Below, one piece after another: positions 52,082 to 61,952 of a DNA stretch of 64,000 nt. The notes under the pieces are model-generated. The model ran no database searches, was not told the DNA's origin, and saw only the letters and a program-made list of their open reading frames with translations. The position numbers were made by a program, and so were the translations under genes. Positions within the stretch are counted from its first letter, which is position 1. Every line of letters begins with the position of its first letter. The stretch is from Rhynchopus sp. YZ270_cl-10 (Eukaryota > Euglenozoa > Diplonemea > Diplonemida > Diplonemidae), in assembly GCA_964035575.1 (NCBI GenBank), contig OZ037839.1:1501220-1565219 (forward strand), read 5' to 3'.

Positions 52082-52350
52082 GCAAGAACTTGCCCAATTC
52101 TGCAAATTGACCCCACCACTGCACGGGCGGCTTCCAAAAATGCAAATAAGGACCCTTTTCCACAACCTTCCTTCACAGAAGGGTCAATTTTACAAACCCG
52201 GATTTTGAGGAAAATTTTAGCCGAAAATGGGCCCACGTATAAGTGACCGGGCTCATATTTCTCAAAATTTAAGTGGTCAAAAAATCCAATTTTCGAGATT
52301 GACCCCACCACTGCACGGGCGAATCCCAAAAATGTAAATAAAGACGTTTT
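52082..52350 (+). repeat. Diverged single copy of the 262-bp repeat unit
   Basis: Contains two GATTGACCCCACCACTGCAC blocks (about 52106 and 52299) around the GCCGAAAATGGGCCCACG segment, as in the array at 8979-10025, with several short deletions. Confidence 0.75.
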
Positions 52351-53350
52351 TGGCCCAAAATAAATCTGCCAAAATTGTGTCCCGGATTGGATTTTGGACT
52401 CCGGACCCCATATTTAGAAATAGCCCTGTGTTCTAAACAATGAGCATCACAGCGGTTGACCCTGGTATTTTTGGTATTTTTTGAAAATCTCAGCTCAAAA
52501 AATACCAAAAAAAAAAAATACAGGGTTTTGGATTGAGGCTGGGGTGGAGGAGTGGGGGCTCCGCCCACCTCTCACCTACCCCCCACAGAATTCTATTTTT
52601 AGAAGACAATTTTCTTCTATTTTACCGGAAAAGGAAGATGCACTGCGGCGCGAGCTTTCAACCCACCCTTCCCGCGACATAGTAGGCAATTTTAAGCGCA
52701 ATTTTTAGAAATGTTGCGTACCGTGGCTTCGCCACGAGTTTAACACTGAAAAGATGGGGAATATGCTTGAACGCGCTGTTGCCCTGTTTCTCAGCAACAA
52801 GCGTCCCAGATTCAAGAGAAAACGGAGGTGTTCCTGCTGATGGCGGAGGAGTTGGAAAACGTCGCTCCCCCCGTATTTGTTTCCGGAATTGAGCTTCTGA
52901 GGACCTTTTTCGCGCGAAGCGCGAAAAATTTTTTTTTTGCCAAAAAGAAAGAAATTGGGCGTGGAATTCTAAAATTTTTCGGGGAAAACGGCATATTTAG
53001 CGATAAGTATGGGGAGCTGCGTAATCCCTGTTGCGTGACCCCCCCAAATTCTAAAATCTGTGGGACAGCGTGCTCTGACATAGGTTGTACTCATTAAAAA
53101 ACCGGTAAAAATACAAGTAATGTGTGATGGTCAAAAGTGCAAAATTCCTTCGCCAATGCATTATTTGGGCATTTGTTATACCTGGAGAATATGGTCAGAT
53201 CACTCTTCAGACCACCAGCCAACGAAATATACCGTAATTGTACAGAGGTTGGACAGTACAAAAGTTGGGCTTTTGGCCAACTTGGCCTGGTGTTGAACGC
53301 CGCATCCCCCGCCACAATGGGCATAAATGTCCTCTTGGTCCGTAAAGGGT
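52351..53350. other. Unassigned DNA with possible coding relics
   Basis: At 52755-52905 two overlapping frames look coding-like (GNMLERAVALFLSNKRPRFK and EVFLLMAEELENVAPPVFV) but neither can be extended. An inverted pair GGTATTTTTTG / CAAAAAATACC lies at about 52473-52506. No family recognised. Confidence 0.35.
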
Positions 53351-53541
53351 TAAAAAGAGTGTCTCACGATACACATACAACCACTCGCGATTGGATAGAT
53401 ATTGTAACAAAGGGAATTCAGAACAAAACAACACCCTGCCCCATACACACTAAATTGCCATGCTTCAAGAGCATGCCTGCCGGGCCAAAAATTACTGTGG
53501 CAAAAAGGCAGCAAGACCACCCACAAAGAGTGTGAATTGTA
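53351..53541 (+). repeat. MULE interior module R1, fragment
   Basis: Matches 23368-23548: AAGAGTGTCTCACGATACAC, GGGAATTCAGAACAAAACAA, CACCCTGCCCCATACACACT, CACAAAGAGTGTGAATTGT. Diverged at scattered positions. Confidence 0.7.
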
Positions 53542-53865
53542 TTGGATGGACAGGGGTTTGCACAGTGATGATGTTACTACGACTAGGTTTTTGGCGATAT
53601 TACATGTGCATGTTACATGCCATGCCGTGACGTGCTGCTTCATGGTATACGCATGTCATAGAATGTCGCGATTTTTTACGATTCGTATTTCGGGTTTTGC
53701 GAATTTTGTTCCAGAAAAGTACACCCCAAAAATGGCAAAAAAGGTGACATTTTACGTCAAAACACCGCTAAAAGTTACTCTCGGCCGATTTCAGGGGGGT
53801 TGTGGGCACCTGTGGGGGCTCCCTCCCTGGTGTGGGCCAGCGATCAACGACATAATATGGGAAAA
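53542..53865. other. Unassigned intergenic DNA
   Basis: No gene or repeat recognised. Confidence 0.3.
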
Positions 53866-54020
53866 AAAAAACGATCGTTTTTTTTTTCCTTCACGATCGT
53901 GAAGAAAAAGGTGCTTTTTTTTCACGATCGTGAAGAAAAAAAAAAAAAAAAAACGATCGTTTTTTTTTCTTCACGATCGTAAAAAAAAAAAAAAAAAAAA
54001 AAACGATCGTTTTCACCCTA
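53866..54020. repeat. Array of the palindrome CACGATCGTG
   Basis: Six ACGATCGT cores between 53869 and 54010, several as the perfect decamer CACGATCGTG, separated by A or T runs. The same core forms the smaller array at 50519-50620. The array is followed by CGGGCCTGACCTTGGGACCT then TGTGCACCGAAAAATTCAAA, which also follows the CCAGATCTGG array at 49910. Confidence 0.8.
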
Positions 54021-54119
54021 TGAAAAAATTTTTTTTTCGGGCCTGACCTTGGGACCTTGTGCACCGAAAAATTCAAAAAAAAACCAAAATTTTGGGGGGT
54101 CCAGCGAATATCTATATAA

Positions 54120-54420
54120 CTCCGAAGAAATAACAGTGCATAGCAACTGTAGGAAGTTTATTAAAAAGAGTGCCTCACGCTACACAAACCACCACCCGCG
54201 ATTGACTTAGATGATAACTAGAGAATTCAGAACAAAACAACACCCTGCCCCATACACACTAAATTGCCATGATTCAAGAGCATGTCTGGGCCAAAATTAC
54301 TGTGACAGAAAAGGCAACAGACCACCCACAAGGAGTGTGAATTGTGCACTGGTTTTCTGGGGGAACAAGCAATATTTTCTTGTGTCTAGTCCTCCGCAAG
54401 CAGAGGACATTCCGTTCCGT
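54120..54420 (+). repeat. MULE interior module R1, fragment
   Basis: Collinear with 23320-23610, including GAGTGCCTCACGCTACACAA and ACCACCCGCGATTGACTTAG; closer to the intact copies than the fragment at 53351. Confidence 0.75.
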
Positions 54421-54850
54421 GCTTACCATAGAACCTGGCACCTTGTGTGTCTCCCAAAAACCAAAAGCGTTGTGTATGTAGTTTTGAAGGAAGGAAAAAT
54501 AAAATTTGACACAAAATCGGGGTGGGTGGGCCATAATTTGCTCCAAATATGACCAGTCGAAAATTGGGATTTTTTTGAAATTTGCATTGTGCCCAGCAAA
54601 AATCCTCGTTTTTTTGAAGAATTTTCCAAAAAATATGCTATACCCCCTATGACTGGACCCAACTCCCCTCACTATTTTTTGCCTAAAAAAGCCCCAAAAA
54701 TCCTGCAGTTTTTTCAGGTTTTTCCCATTTTACGACATTTAGCGGACCCCCCAAAGTCCATAATTGTTCTGGTCCATCATTGTTCTGGTCCATGTTATTT
54801 CTGGTCCATCTGTGTTAGGCTTTTTTTTTTTGAACTTGTCCATTTTCAGA

Positions 54851-54995
54851 CCCATTCCGAGCTTTCGGTACCGCACGTTGGCGGGGCATCTCGGCTCATA
54901 TGTGGCCCGGTAGACCCATTCCGAGCTTTCGGTACCGCACGTTGGCGGGGCATCTCGGCTTATCTGTGGGCCCGGTAGACCCATTCCGAGCTTTC
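54851..54995 (+). repeat. 64-bp tandem repeat (two full copies plus a partial)
   Basis: Copies start at 54851, 54915 and 54979: CCCATTCCGAGCTTTCGGTA then CCGCACGTTGGCGGGGCATC. The third is cut after CGAGCTTTC. Confidence 0.85.
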
Positions 54996-55084
54996 TCCCC
55001 ACACAAGCGGTCGTCGCACGCGCTTCGCGCGCGCGACTCCCTGTCAAAATTCTGGACAAGTACAAAAAAACCCCACACATATGT

Positions 55085-55198
55085 CGGACCAGAAAAATAG
55101 GTCCATAAAAAAAAAAAATCCCAAAAGGTCCATAATTGTTCTGGTCCATCATTATTCTGGTCCATGTTATTTCTGGTCCATATTTTTTCAAAAGACGG
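55085..55198. mobile_element. MITE end, same family as 7522-7617
   Basis: GACCAGAAAAATAGGTCCAT, repeated TTCTGGTCCAT and the terminal TTTTTTCAAAAGACGG followed by TA (55199-55200). Earlier TTCTGGTCCAT repeats occur at about 54768-54810; a left end could not be placed. Confidence 0.45.
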
Positions 55199-55200
55199 TA

Positions 55201-55930
55201 TTTGTGTTTCTGTCTATCTGATACACAAACAAGATGTGGACTGGTATTTGTTTGGATTGGTAGCAATTATTGTACGGAATACTTTCCGTATACACTGCAG
55301 CCAAGCCTCTGTAGGTGCATATCCTGTGAGACAGAGATTCTGAGAGAATGGAAAGGAAGAATAAAACGTTTGTATTTTGTGTATTCCGTAGCCAAAAAAA
55401 ACTGAAGTAGAAGGTACCAAATGTTCACACGAACATCAATTTGACGACCTTTGAATCACCTCAACTCTTCTGTGTGTCACCCCTTCTCTTAAAATATGCA
55501 GCAAAGGCTTCGGTAAGGTTGCTTACCCAACCAAAGGATGTTGCAGCCATCCTATCTTCTCGCATGGGTCTGAAAAAGAAAACAAAAACAAGATCCTACC
55601 CCATAAACCATTTCGACCTGAAACAACCCCTCCCTATGTGTTCTTGGATCACTGCAGATGGTGTGTAGCTAGGAGGTGCACATTCATCTTACAAAAGCAA
55701 CTTTTGTTCCATTCACTTAAACATCCCTTTACTCCGTTAGGATAAGCATCACAAGACAACACAGCATTGTGTGATGAGTTTTGTGTTGTCCACACAGACA
55801 TGTCATGTACCTGTCAGTTCTTATTCAAATGGGGAGAAGTGGAAAAACAAAGAAAGCTATTTTGTTGTATCTTGCCTCCCTCCTCCTTCTCAACACCACC
55901 CCGCAACAGAGCAACACTTCACTCGAAACA
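55201..55930. other. Spacer before LRR gene 5
   Basis: No gene. GAGGTGCACATTCATCTTACAAAA at 55674 resembles motif C. The last 90 bp are the LRR leader. Confidence 0.45.
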
Positions 55931-57170
55931 ATGGAACTGTGTGTGCAGAGATATGATGATGAAACCAAATTCGTGATTGAGGTGGGTGAGAAGGACACAA
56001 CGGAGACGATGCGGCAGAAGGTGGCGTCTGCAACAGGGTTGTGCGAAGACAGCTTCCGCATGGGCTTCGGAGGGAAGGAGGAAGGAGAGGACATCACAGA
56101 ACTGAGTGCTGGAGACACAGTCGTGTTGACGAAAACTACTAAGTACGCATCTCTTGAAGCACTTCGTGCCTTGGGTGAGACAGACATTTCCGAAGCGAGG
56201 TTGGCGACTGTGAGGGATCCTGAGGTGGCTTCTCTGCTTCTTCAGGCGGAGGTTGCGACTGTTATCCCGCACTATTTCTTGATCGAAGCATCGTTTACGA
56301 GACTTGATCTCTCTGCTGTGTCTGGTGTGACGCAAATTGAGCAAGGCTTCCTCTGGAAGTGTGCGTCGGTGGAAACCGTTGACTTGTCGGGATTGTGCAA
56401 CGTTACGCACATTGAGGATGACTTTCTCTCTTACTGTACATCGTTGACAAGCCTTGACGTGTCAGGGTTCACTGGTGTGACGGTGATAGGGGAGTCGTTC
56501 CTCCAAGGAAGTGGCGTCACAAATCTTGACTTATCCGCGATGACGAGTGTGACGAAGGTTGGTGACTACTTCCTGTACCACTGCGAGTCGTTGACAAGTC
56601 TTGACATCTCAGGATGGCACAGAGTCACGCACATTCAGGCCGACTTCCTCTGGAACTGCACCTCGTTGGCAACCATTGATTTATCAGCTTTTTGCAGTGT
56701 CACGAAGATCGACACCGGCTTTCTCCGCTACTGCGAGTCGTTGACCACCATCAGCTTTTCAGGGATGACGAATGTGACGGAAATTGGGAGCGACTTTTGT
56801 TCGGCCTGCTCCGCGTTGACAACAGCAGACTTATCAGGAATGAGAAATATTAGTCGGATTGCTAGTGGTTTCCTGAAAGATTGCACATCCTTGACCACGC
56901 TGGACATGTCAGGTTTTGGCAGGGACACAGAGATCGGGGACGACTTCCTGCTCAACTGCAACGCACTCACAAACAGTCGTCTTGCCAGGTAACATCGACA
57001 TAGATGAGATTTCCCTCCCGCCTGAAGACCATGTCACGAGACAGGCCTTCGATGTACGTGTGCGTGAGATTTGCGCAAGGTTTACGGAACAGTTCGAAGA
57101 TGTGTGGATAGAAGCTTTTGAGTCAGTACGAACAGACGTGTCTGGAAGTGCAAGACAATGCATCGCGATC
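55931..57170 (+). pseudogene. Ubiquitin-like/LRR protein 5, frameshifted, tail replaced
   Basis: The N-terminus and about nine LRRs are intact. Three repeats present in the longest paralogues are missing: EIGSDFCSAC passes directly to SALTTADLSG, an in-frame exchange between repeats. One extra A near 56972 (CTCACAAACAG against CTCACAACAG) shifts the frame and translation ends at 56992, before the C-terminal domain. That domain persists in the next frame up to VSGSARQCIAI. The normal tail is then replaced by unrelated DNA (57171-57503). Confidence 0.8.
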
Positions 57171-57503
57171 GAAGGTGGACCCCCTTATTTTTATGGCCTC
57201 CCCTTAGAGAGCTTTTTTTTTGTCCTCCGTGAAGGAGGGTTTTTTTGAGTGTTTTCTTTGCATCGGACAGTGTTTCAAAGCTGTTCTCTTGTGAATACTG
57301 TTGCCCGCAGGTTGGCGAGCGACGATACCTGAAACACATTCGGTGTTCCGCTGTTGTTTATTCTTTGCCAGTTGTGAGCTGCATGACCGGAGTCGGTCCT
57401 AGCATGCAGACAGAATGAGAGTTTTTGATTAAGTCGAGAAAGGCAAAAGGTCCGCCCGCCATTGCCCCTGCCGCTACTGCGCTCCTGGAGCGCTACTTAG
57501 TTT
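57171..57503. other. Unrelated block replacing the tail of LRR gene 5
   Basis: Absent from the other paralogues; it takes the place of the bases between CAATGCATCGC and TTGATGCAAGCACAAGAGG. It contains CCTCCGTGAAGGAGG followed by a T-run (57223-57245), which looks like a terminator hairpin, and GTGTTTCA / TGAAACAC (57269-57336) closing a 68-nt region. No gene. Possibly an inserted small RNA gene or element. Confidence 0.4.
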
Positions 57504-57887
57504 GATGCAAGCACAAGAGGACAAAGAAGAGGAACAAAAAGAGGATTTGGAGAGTTGGGGGCAGCATAAACAGGAGCAGGACAAGCTGGATGAACAGAGG
57601 GGTTTGGGGGGTTTGGTGATTAGTGTGAAGAACACTTCGGTGAAAATATCAACTTCATATATGGATTCACTTTTGAGCTGGGGTGGAATATTTGGCAGGT
57701 TTGGTGCACAACTCTGACAAACCGGAGTGTCCCACCACTTTTTGTGAACAACGTGTCAGCCCAGGGTCTTTTCTACCACACATAGTTAAGTGAAAAACAA
57801 ACAAGAAAGCTATTTTGTTGTATCTTGCCTCCCTCCTCCTCCTTCTCAACACTTACCCCACAACAGAGCAACACTTTACTCGAAACA

Positions 57888-59513
57888 ATGGAACTGTGTG
57901 TGCAGGGATACGATGATGAAACCAAATTCATGATTGAGGTGGGTGAGAACGACACAACGGAGACGATGCGGCAGAAGGTGGCGTCTGCAACAGGGTTGTG
58001 CGAAGACAGCTTCCGCATGGGCTTCGGAGGGAAGGAGGAAGGAGAGGACATCACAGAACTGAGTGCTGGAGACACAGTCGTGTTGACGAAAACTACTAAG
58101 TACACATCTGTTGAGGAACTTCGTGCCTTGGGTGAGACAGACATTTCCGAAGCGAGGTTGGCGACTGTGAGGGATCCTGAGGTGGCTTCTCTGCTTCTTC
58201 AGGCGGAGGTTGCAACTGTTATTCCTGCCGGGTTCTTGAGCGAAGCATCGTTTACGAGACTTGATCTCTCTGCTGTGTCTGGTGTGACGCGAATTGAGTG
58301 CAGCTTCCTCTGCGGGTGTGCGTCGGTGGAAACAGTTGACTTGTCGGGATTGTGCAACGTTACGCACATTGGGAATCACTTTCTCTCTCGCTCCACATCG
58401 TTGACAAGCCTTGACGTGTCAGGGTTCACTGGTGTGACGGTGATAGGGAACGCGTTCCTCAAAGGAAGTGGCATCAGAGAGCTTGACTTATCCGCGATGA
58501 CGAGCATGACGACGGTTGGTAAGAACTTCCTACACCGCTGCGAGTCGTTGGAAAGTCTTGACATCTCAGGATGGCGCAGAGTCACGCACATTGAGCACAA
58601 CTTCCTGTCGAACTGCACCTCGTTGGCAACCATTGATTTATCAGCTTTTAGCAGTGTCACGAAGATCGACTCCGAGTTTCTCCGCAACTGCTCGTCGTTG
58701 ACCACCATCAGCTTTTCAGGGATGACGAATGTGACGGAAATTGGGAACAGCTTTTGTTCGTCCTGCACCTCGTTGGAAACGATTGACATGACAGCACTGC
58801 ACAGGGTTGTGAAGGTAGGTCGCAACTTTCTTGAGAGGTGCACCTCGCTGGGAAGTATCGACCTTTCAGCTTTTGGCAGTGCGACAGACATTGGGTACGG
58901 CTTTCTTTTTCAGTGCTCATCATTGAAAACAGTTGATTTATCAGTGTTGCGCAGCATCACACACATTGAGAATAGCTGGATGGAAGGGTGCTCCGCGTTG
59001 ACAACAGCAGACTTATCAGGACTGAACAATGTTACGCACATTAGTGCACAGTTCCTGGATGAGTGCACATCCTTGACTACGCTGGACATGTCAGGTTTTG
59101 GCAGTGACACACTGATCCAACGTTACTTCCTGGACAACTGCAACGCACTCAGTGACACAAGGATCCAGCACAACTTCCTGGACAACTGCAACGCACTCAC
59201 AACAGTCGTCTTGCCAGGCAACATCGACATTGACGAGATGTCTCTCCCGAATGAAGCCCAAAAGAACCATGGCGCTGGCCTCACGAAGACCTTCCATGCA
59301 TGTGTGCGTGAGATTTACGCAAGGTTTACGGAACAGTTCGGAGGTGTGCGGACAGAAGATCTGGTACGAACAGACGTGTCTGGAGATGCAAGACAATGTA
59401 TTGCATTGAAAGCAGGACAAGAAGGAGAAGGTTTGATGCAAGCACAAGAGGACGAGGACAAGCAGGAACTGGACAAACAGGAGCATGACAAGCAAGGGTA
59501 TTTGGAGGGTTAG
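57888..59513 (+). CDS. Ubiquitin-like/LRR protein 6, longest intact form (541 aa)
   Basis: Best reference member of the family: ubiquitin-like residues 1 to about 72, linker with SEARLATVRDPEVASLLLQ, then about 13 LRRs of 23-24 residues. The last repeat is partly duplicated (LIQRYFLDNCNALSDTRIQH then NFLDNCNAL), a fresh slip of about 45-50 bp. The C-terminal domain (VREIYARFTEQFGGVRTED) and an acidic tail (QAQEDEDKQELDKQEHDKQ) follow. In each repeat the bases IDLSA, VT-I, FL, C, SL are constant, while the three residues before FL and the two after it vary between paralogues. No signal peptide or membrane segment. Confidence 0.9.
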   Translation: MELCVQGYDDETKFMIEVGENDTTETMRQKVASATGLCEDSFRMGFGGKEEGEDITELSAGDTVVLTKTTKYTSVEELRALGETDISEARLATVRDPEVASLLLQAEVATVIPAGFLSEASFTRLDLSAVSGVTRIECSFLCGCASVETVDLSGLCNVTHIGNHFLSRSTSLTSLDVSGFTGVTVIGNAFLKGSGIRELDLSAMTSMTTVGKNFLHRCESLESLDISGWRRVTHIEHNFLSNCTSLATIDLSAFSSVTKIDSEFLRNCSSLTTISFSGMTNVTEIGNSFCSSCTSLETIDMTALHRVVKVGRNFLERCTSLGSIDLSAFGSATDIGYGFLFQCSSLKTVDLSVLRSITHIENSWMEGCSALTTADLSGLNNVTHISAQFLDECTSLTTLDMSGFGSDTLIQRYFLDNCNALSDTRIQHNFLDNCNALTTVVLPGNIDIDEMSLPNEAQKNHGAGLTKTFHACVREIYARFTEQFGGVRTEDLVRTDVSGDARQCIALKAGQEGEGLMQAQEDEDKQELDKQEHDKQGYLEG

Positions 59514-60440
59514 GGTACGGGACAGGCTGCAGCGATGTTGTGTCGAGCACAGTGTGGAACGGCGAGCAGAGGAAGTCAGTGGTTGAAGCCCGTCCGAAAC
59601 GCAGTGCGACCCACAGGAGGATCCCCGCAAGTGGCGGAGACACGCAGAGTGACGCCGCCAGCTGCGCACTGCTCCCTCGAAGCTGCACGACACACACCCT
59701 CACAGGCCACTCCTCCCGCAAGCACTGCAGACAACAGAGCTGGAATCGCTGCTGCACAGCTTACTGGCAGCCCTACAATATCATGACATGTACGACAGTT
59801 TGTGTGGAGAGAGGCTTAGGTTGATCTCAAGTGCAATACGCGTTTTCGGATGTCACGGGTCTTACTGTTTCCCCTTCCCCCCTTTTGTGTCTCAGCACCT
59901 TACTTTTTCAAGACACGGGTTTTCGAGCGTTTTCGGGTTTTTGGGCTATTTTCGGGGTTTCAAAAATATAGAGAAAGGATGAATACTATCAAGAAAGAGC
60001 AGGACGACAGCAAAATAGAGAACGGGGTGTGTTTCATTTTGTTTCATCCTTTCAAGGTGACCAAGCACGAGAGGCTTAGGTTCATGTTATAAACTTTTCA
60101 TTTCTTTCTGTGAAAGAGAAAACTGACGCAGGAGCCTTTTATCGAATAAGCTTTTTCACACAACGTTTTTTGATGTTCTTCTCCTTTGTTCACTCCCGTG
60201 TCTGTGTGCTGCTGTTGCTTCATATTTGTATTCTATACCGAAAAAAATAAGGTAAGGGTACCGAAACTTTTTTTTTTGGTAAGCGTCACCGCCCGCACTT
60301 TTTTTTGGATTTTGCGAAAAAAAAATTATGAAGAAAAAAAAATTATGCAGGTGTTTTTTCTACTGGGGGGGGGGGGATTCCCGGGGGGGGAAGCTGGTGT
60401 CGGTGACGATTCACCTGCAAGGGAAACGCTTCGAGAACGT
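59514..60440. other. Spacer downstream of the LRR cluster
   Basis: 59535-59786 is GC-richer and may be a coding relic, but no frame can be chosen. Motif C copies: GAGAGAGGCTTAGGTTGATCT at 59808-59828 and GACCAAGCACGAGAGGCTTA then GGTTCATGTTATAAACTTTT at 60058-60098. 59840-59890 resembles 1530-1590 (TTACTGTTTCCCCTTCCCCC). Confidence 0.45.
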
Positions 60441-61595
60441 GTACTGTACTGTACTGTACTGTACTGTACTGTACTGTACTGTACTGTACTGTACTGTACT
60501 GTACTGTACTGTACTGTACTGTACTGTACTGTACTGTACTGTACTGTACTGTACTGTACTGTACTGTACTGTACTGTACTGTACTGTACTGTACTGTACT
60601 GTACTGTACTGTACTGTACTGTACTGTACTGTACTGTACTGTACTGTACTGTACTGTACTGTACTGTACTGTACTGTACTGTACTGTACTGTACTGTACT
60701 GTACTGTACTGTACTGTACTGTACTGTACTGTACTGTACTGTACTGTACTGTACTGTACTGTACTGTACTGTACTGTACTGTACTGTACTGTACTGTACT
60801 GTACTGTACTGTACTGTACTGTACTGTACTGTACTGTACTGTACTGTACTGTACTGTACTGTACTGTACTGTACTGTACTGTACTGTACTGTACTGTACT
60901 GTACTGTACTGTACTGTACTGTACTGTACTGTACTGTACTGTACTGTACTGTACTGTACTGTACTGTACTGTACTGTACTGTACTGTACTGTACTGTACT
61001 GTACTGTACTGTACTGTACTGTACTGTACTGTACTGTACTGTACTGTACTGTACTGTACTGTACTGTACTGTACTGTACTGTACTGTACTGTACTGTACT
61101 GTACTGTACTGTACTGTACTGTACTGTACTGTACTGTACTGTACTGTACTGTACTGTACTGTACTGTACTGTACTGTACTGTACTGTACTGTACTGTACT
61201 GTACTGTACTGTACTGTACTGTACTGTACTGTACTGTACTGTACTGTACTGTACTGTACTGTACTGTACTGTACTGTACTGTACTGTACTGTACTGTACT
61301 GTACTGTACTGTACTGTACTGTACTGTACTGTACTGTACTGTACTGTACTGTACTGTACTGTACTGTACTGTACTGTACTGTACTGTACTGTACTGTACT
61401 GTACTGTACTGTACTGTACTGTACTGTACTGTACTGTACTGTACTGTACTGTACTGTACTGTACTGTACTGTACTGTACTGTACTGTACTGTACTGTACT
61501 GTACTGTACTGTACTGTACTGTACTGTACTGTACTGTACTGTACTGTACTGTACTGTACTGTACTGTACTGTACTGTACTGTACTGTACTGTACT
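60441..61595 (+). repeat. 231 perfect tandem copies of GTACT
   Basis: 1155 bp without a single interruption. Every unit contains the palindrome AGTACT across its joint. It ends in a short scrambled stretch (GTTTACTGTACTGTTACTG). It can be read open in all three forward frames but is satellite DNA, not a gene. Such purity implies very recent expansion; the true length may differ between cells or assemblies. Confidence 0.98.
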
Positions 61596-61681
61596 GTTTA
61601 CTGTACTGTTACTGTGTTTTGACCATCTGGGGGTACCAAATACACGTTTTTGTATAACCCCTCCCCATAACCCCTCCCCAA

Positions 61682-61845
61682 GTGTACAGTGTGTACAGTG
61701 TGTACAGTGTGTACAGTGTGTACAGTGTGTACAGTGTGTACAGTGTGTACAGTGTGTACAGTGTGTACAGTGTGTACAGTGTGTACAGTGTGTACAGTGT
61801 GTACAGTGTGTACAGTGTGTACAGTGTGTACAGTGTGTACAGTGT
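61682..61845 (+). repeat. 18 tandem copies of TACAGTGTG
   Basis: A 9-bp repeat with the palindrome TGTACA at each joint, just 86 bp after the GTACT array. It shares GTAC with that array. Confidence 0.95.
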
Positions 61846-61867
61846 ACAGTGTATTGTACAGTGAATT

Positions 61868-61952
61868 TTTTCTATAGGTCAACAACTTGGCCATTTCTGC
61901 AAAATGACCCCACCACTTCCTGGGATTGGCTCAAAAATGCAAATGCCAGCGT
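61868..61952 (+). repeat. Dispersed motif E, isolated copy
   Basis: CAACTTGGCCATTTCTGCAA, AATGACCCCACCACTTCCTG and CAAAAATGCAAATGCCAGCG, the same order as at 6783-6846 and in the 262-bp array. Confidence 0.6.

Noticed and set aside
57223-57245. Bacterial-type terminator indicating horizontal transfer
   Set aside because: A single hairpin with a T-run in a T-rich eukaryotic region is weak evidence, and no bacterial gene lies nearby.
34466-59513. Diversity-generating retroelement acting on the LRR genes
   Set aside because: No reverse transcriptase or template repeat was found in the window, and the changes are not restricted to adenines. Targeted variation remains open, but this mechanism is unsupported.
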